A DNA stretch of 7,569 bases from Actinomycetota bacterium (GTDB lineage: Bacteria > Actinomycetota > Thermoleophilia > UBA2241): the NCBI GenBank assembly GCA_003157715.1, contig PMKK01000302.1, positions 7,914 to 15,482 on the forward strand, given 5' to 3'. A program made the position numbers and the translations under genes. Positions 4,650 through 7,569 of the stretch are shown here, piece by piece. The notes below the pieces were generated by a model that searched no databases, was not told the DNA's origin, and worked only from the letters and a program-made list of their open reading frames with translations. Position 1 is the first letter of the stretch. Every line of letters starts with the position of its first letter.

Positions 4650-7569
4650 TTGCCTGAACCCGGCCGTCAGGCGCCGCCGCGATTGCGCTTCCGTGTCGCC
4701 CCCGAGCCCTCTCGGCTGCTGCGCGCGCGTGACCGCATACGCGATTACCTGACCCTGCACTCCTTCGATCAGCGCCCGATCGACGACGTCGTGCTGGCCA
4801 TCGAAGAGGCCTGCACCAACGCCATCCGTCATAGCGGCTCGCCCGATGAGATCGAGATCTGCCTGAGCTTCGAAACCGATGGTCTGAGCGCCGCCGTCAA
4901 AGACCGGGGCCGTGGCTTCGACATCGACAGTTTCGACCCCGAGAAGCTGCCCGACGTGGCAAGCACCGACGGCCGCGGCCTGTTTCTCATCTCCCGGCTC
5001 TGCGATGAGATGGAGCTGCGCCGCGACGGCGGACTCGAGGTCCGCATGCTCAAGAAGGGCGTCGGGCGGCGTGCGGCGTCCGCCCTCGAGAGCGGCCTCG
5101 CCGACATTGACGGCAGGTCGAGCCTCACCCGTCGCGACACGCGCCTGCGCGCCTTGCTCGAGGAGATCGACGAAGCTTTCATCGCCTTCGACTGGGAGTA
5201 CCGCATCGCGCACGTAAACGAAGCGACGTCGCGCGTGCTGGGGCTGAGTCGCGACGGCATGCTCGGTCGGCGGCCGTGGGAGGTCTGGCCGGCTTTCAAC
5301 GAAACGCCCGCGGCTACCGCCATCCGCGAAGCGATGGAGCTCGGCAAGCCTTCCGTTCTGGAGTTCCTCGCGATCAACTCCGGCGTCTGGCTGGAGGGGC
5401 GCTTCTACCCGACCTCCGCCGGGGTCAGCGCCTACTATCGCGAGATCGGTGAGCGCAAGCGCGCCGAGGAGGAGCGCGACCAGCTTCTTCATACGACGAG
5501 TCTGCTGCTCGAGACCGCCACGGCGGGGTCGTCGCTGACCGATCTCGACCAGATGCTCGAGTCGTTCGGCGACCTGCTGCTGCGCTCCACTGATCACTCG
5601 CGCGTCGAGATCGAGCTCTGGGACGAGCAGCGTCGGGAGCTCGAGGTCACGGTCTCGCGGGGTTCGACGGCGACTCCGAAGCAGCGTTTCGGGTTCGACG
5701 AGATGTCCGCCGCGGCCAGGGGCGTGATCGCGACGAGAAAGACGGCAGTCATCGACTACACCGAGGCCGGGCTGCCGGCGGTACAGAAGGAGTACGTCGA
5801 TGAGTATGCGTTCGTGCTCATGCTGGCGGTGCCCGTCGTCTATCGCGAACGCCTCGTCGGACTGATCACCGTCGACCAGCCCGGCGAACGGCGGCCGTTC
5901 AGCTCGCCTGAGATCGAGCTCGTCGAGGCGGTCGCCGCGCAAGCCGCCGCGGCCATCGAGAACGCGCGGCTGTTCGAGCAGGTGCGCGAGACGAGCGAGC
6001 ACCTGACCGACGTGCTGGAGAGCATGACCGATGGTTTCGTGTCGGTCGACGCCTTCTGGCGCTACACGCTGGTCAATCAGCGGGCCGAGGAGCTGATCGG
6101 CCGGCCGGCGGCGGAACTGCTCGGCAGGTCCATGGAGGACCTGTTTCCCGACATGTTCGGCTGGCCGCACTACCGCCGGGTGATGAGCGAGCGCGCGCCC
6201 GCGACCTTCGAGGTGTGGTCCAAGCCGCTCGACACATGGCTCGAGGTCCACGCCTACCCGACGTCTTCAGGGCTCTCGATCCTCTTCACCGACATCTCTG
6301 CCCGCAAAGCTGCCGAGCAGGCGCTGCGTGACAGCGAGGCTCGGTTCCGGCTTCTCTTCGAGGAGTCCCAGGGCTTGGCTGAGAAGCTGCGGGTCCAGAC
6401 CGAGACGCTGCAGTCGCAGACCGAGGAGCTGCAGGCTCAGGGCGAAGAGCTGCAAGCTCAGACCGAGGAGCTGCAGTCGCAGACCGACGAGCTGCAGGTT
6501 CAGGCCCAGGGGCTCGAGGCCGCGCGTCAGGGCGAGGCCGAGCGCGTCGCGCGACTCTCTGCTCTGAAAGAGGTGGCCGATTCCGCGTCCTCGTCGCTCG
6601 ATCCGCACCTTGTGGCGGCGAGCGTCGTGGACCTGGTGCACCGCCTGCTGGACGCACGACAGGTCCAGATTCGCCTTGTGGACGAGACCCGGACCGTCCT
6701 GGAGTCCGCGGCCAGCGTCGACCCGGACGGAGTGCTCGAACACATCGGGCCGATGCGGGCCGACTCGGACTTCGAGACCGCACGCTGTTTTCAGTCAGGC
6801 AGGCGCAGCGTCAGCGAGGACGTCGGCGCGTCTCTGGTCAGCACTGCCAGCCGGCGGAACGCCGACGATGCCGGCGTGCGCTCCTACGTCCTGCTTCCTC
6901 TGGTGGTCAGCGGTGAGGCCATCGGTACGTTCTACGTCGCCTGGACCGAGCCGCGGCGCTTCGCGGCCGAGGAGCTGTCGTTTCTCGACGCCGTCGCCGC
7001 GCAGTCGGCGACGGGCCTGGAGAACGCCCGCCTTTACGAGGCCGAACGCAGGGCCCAGCAGCGGGCCACGCTGGAACTGGGGACCACGAGCCTGCTGCTC
7101 GAGGCGGCTACCATGGCGACTTCCTGGACCGACCTCGGCCCCATGCTGGAGTCGCTCGGTGACCTGCTGGTGAGGTCCACCGATCACTCGCGCGTCATCC
7201 TCGAGCTCTGGGACGAAGCGCATCGCGAGGTCGAGGTCGCCGTCTCGCGGGGCGCCGCTGCCGTCCCGCGACAACGTTTCGCCTTTGACGACGTCTCGGA
7301 TACCGCCAAGCACGTGATCGCGACCCGGACGACCTCCATCATCGACTACGGCAAGACCGCGCAATCGGAATGGATGAGGGGGTACCTGGACGAGCACTCG
7401 TTCCTGCTTCTGCTGGCCGTGCCTCTCGTCTACCGCGAGCGGCTCATCGGGCTCGTCATGGTCGATCAACCGGGCGAGTCACGGCCGTTCAGCCCGCGCG
7501 AGATCCAGCTTGTCGAAGCCATCGCGGGTCAGGCCGCGGTGGCCATCGAAAACGCCCGTCTCTACGAGG
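4650..7569 (+). CDS. Multi-sensor regulator: RsbW-type ATPase, PAS, GAF, PAS, coiled coil, GAF, GAF (3' truncated)
   Basis: One open frame of 973 codons runs from TTG 4650 off the right edge; I read it through with no stop. Residues about 12-136 are an RsbW/SpoIIAB-type HATPase domain: N-box EEACTNAIRHS (52-62, Asn57), G1 box DRGRGF (85-90) and G2 box GRGLFLI (108-114). This family phosphorylates anti-sigma-antagonist proteins on Ser/Thr or binds sigma factors. There is no His-kinase H-box in the part seen. PAS1 is about 165-268 (EAFIAFDWEYRIAHVNEA), GAF1 about 282-443, PAS2 about 449-550 (SMTDGFVSVDAFWRYTLVN, ending in FTDISARKAAE). Then comes a heptad coiled coil (about 576-632), GAF2 about 640-797 and GAF3 about 812-973. 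GAF domains end in the usual AIENARLxE helix. No transmembrane segment is evident, so the protein is probably cytoplasmic. It is likely a stress-type partner-switching regulator. A C-terminal PP2C/SpoIIE phosphatase, common in such proteins, may lie beyond the window; that is inference. Confidence 0.9.
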   Translation, partial: MPEPGRQAPPRLRFRVAPEPSRLLRARDRIRDYLTLHSFDQRPIDDVVLAIEEACTNAIRHSGSPDEIEICLSFETDGLSAAVKDRGRGFDIDSFDPEKLPDVASTDGRGLFLISRLCDEMELRRDGGLEVRMLKKGVGRRAASALESGLADIDGRSSLTRRDTRLRALLEEIDEAFIAFDWEYRIAHVNEATSRVLGLSRDGMLGRRPWEVWPAFNETPAATAIREAMELGKPSVLEFLAINSGVWLEGRFYPTSAGVSAYYREIGERKRAEEERDQLLHTTSLLLETATAGSSLTDLDQMLESFGDLLLRSTDHSRVEIELWDEQRRELEVTVSRGSTATPKQRFGFDEMSAAARGVIATRKTAVIDYTEAGLPAVQKEYVDEYAFVLMLAVPVVYRERLVGLITVDQPGERRPFSSPEIELVEAVAAQAAAAIENARLFEQVRETSEHLTDVLESMTDGFVSVDAFWRYTLVNQRAEELIGRPAAELLGRSMEDLFPDMFGWPHYRRVMSERAPATFEVWSKPLDTWLEVHAYPTSSGLSILFTDISARKAAEQALRDSEARFRLLFEESQGLAEKLRVQTETLQSQTEELQAQGEELQAQTEELQSQTDELQVQAQGLEAARQGEAERVARLSALKEVADSASSSLDPHLVAASVVDLVHRLLDARQVQIRLVDETRTVLESAASVDPDGVLEHIGPMRADSDFETARCFQSGRRSVSEDVGASLVSTASRRNADDAGVRSYVLLPLVVSGEAIGTFYVAWTEPRRFAAEELSFLDAVAAQSATGLENARLYEAERRAQQRATLELGTTSLLLEAATMATSWTDLGPMLESLGDLLVRSTDHSRVILELWDEAHREVEVAVSRGAAAVPRQRFAFDDVSDTAKHVIATRTTSIIDYGKTAQSEWMRGYLDEHSFLLLLAVPLVYRERLIGLVMVDQPGESRPFSPREIQLVEAIAGQAAVAIENARLYE
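5493..5978 (+). repeat. GAF1 coding segment, duplicate of GAF3 segment (7083-7568)
   Basis: Residues 282-443 align without a gap with residues 812-973, an offset of exactly 530 residues (1590 bases). My hand count gives about 105 identical residues of 162, near 65%. Long identical runs include RSTDHSRV, DQPGE, VYRERL and AIENARL. The variable part is around 375-385, after IDY. GAF2 (about 640-797) is much less similar, so GAF1 and GAF3 are the paralogous pair. Confidence 0.85.
6407..6514 (+). repeat. 21-base repeats encoding an exact heptad coiled coil
   Basis: Residues 587-621 form five consecutive seven-residue blocks, LQSQTEE, LQAQGEE, LQAQTEE, LQSQTDE and LQVQAQG, closed by Leu622. Leucines at 587, 594, 601, 608, 615 and 622 fall in one heptad position and Gln follows each of the first five. 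The DNA repeats every 21 bases with mostly synonymous change (CTGCAG or CTGCAA). It links PAS2 to GAF2 and probably passes a dimer signal along the protein. Confidence 0.85.

Noticed and set aside
4614..6251. A 545-codon open frame on the minus strand opposite the sensor gene.
   Set aside because: It is an antisense shadow caused by GC-rich codon bias. The + strand frame has clear HATPase, PAS and GAF motifs across the same bases; the minus frame is Arg/Gly/His-rich with no recognisable domain.
6795..7469. A 224-codon minus-strand frame.
   Set aside because: It is antisense to GAF2 and GAF3 of the sensor protein, with no independent start signal or domain.

Overview
The window is GC-rich DNA, apparently from an actinomycete-like bacterium. 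The evidence is the strong G/C bias at third codon positions, non-ATG starts (GTG, TTG) placed after AGGAG-type ribosome binding sites, and protein types common in Actinomycetota (a DHA2-type exporter, and an RsbW-type kinase domain joined to PAS and GAF sensors). The genus cannot be read from the sequence. I saw no rRNA, tRNA, CRISPR array, transposase or phage gene.

Layout: (1) bases 1-827 hold the 3' part of a major-facilitator exporter of the DHA2 type, cut by the left edge. (2) A 129-base gap holds three 13-base tandem repeats, a 19-base operator-like palindrome and a strong ribosome binding site. (3) Bases 957-1544 (+) encode an unrecognised 195-residue membrane protein with a transmembrane segment near each end. 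(4) A roughly 330-base gap holds a 16-bp terminator-like hairpin and a perfect duplicated 51-base repeat. (5) Bases 1874-2515 (+) encode a Cys-rich, four-helix membrane protein of unknown function. (6) A convergent gap holds 18-base repeats and a long hairpin suited to stopping transcription from both sides. (7) Bases 4327-2720 (-) encode a 535-residue secreted protein with a signal peptide, a lysozyme-like domain and Ig-like modules. (8) A divergent 322-base gap holds four copies of a 17-base repeat. (9) From base 4650 (+) to the right edge runs one uninterrupted frame of at least 973 codons. It encodes an RsbW/SpoIIAB-type ATPase domain followed by PAS, GAF, PAS, coiled coil, GAF and GAF.

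The genes do not form one obvious pathway. The exporter and the 195-residue protein are co-directional and could share control, but the palindrome and ribosome binding site between them suggest that the second gene has its own promoter. The secreted wall-type protein and the sensor protein are divergently transcribed from the repeat-bearing gap, so shared control is possible but unproven. The most interesting items are the multi-sensor protein with an N-terminal anti-sigma-type kinase domain and an internally duplicated GAF domain, and the presence of a different short tandem repeat in every one of the four main intergenic gaps.
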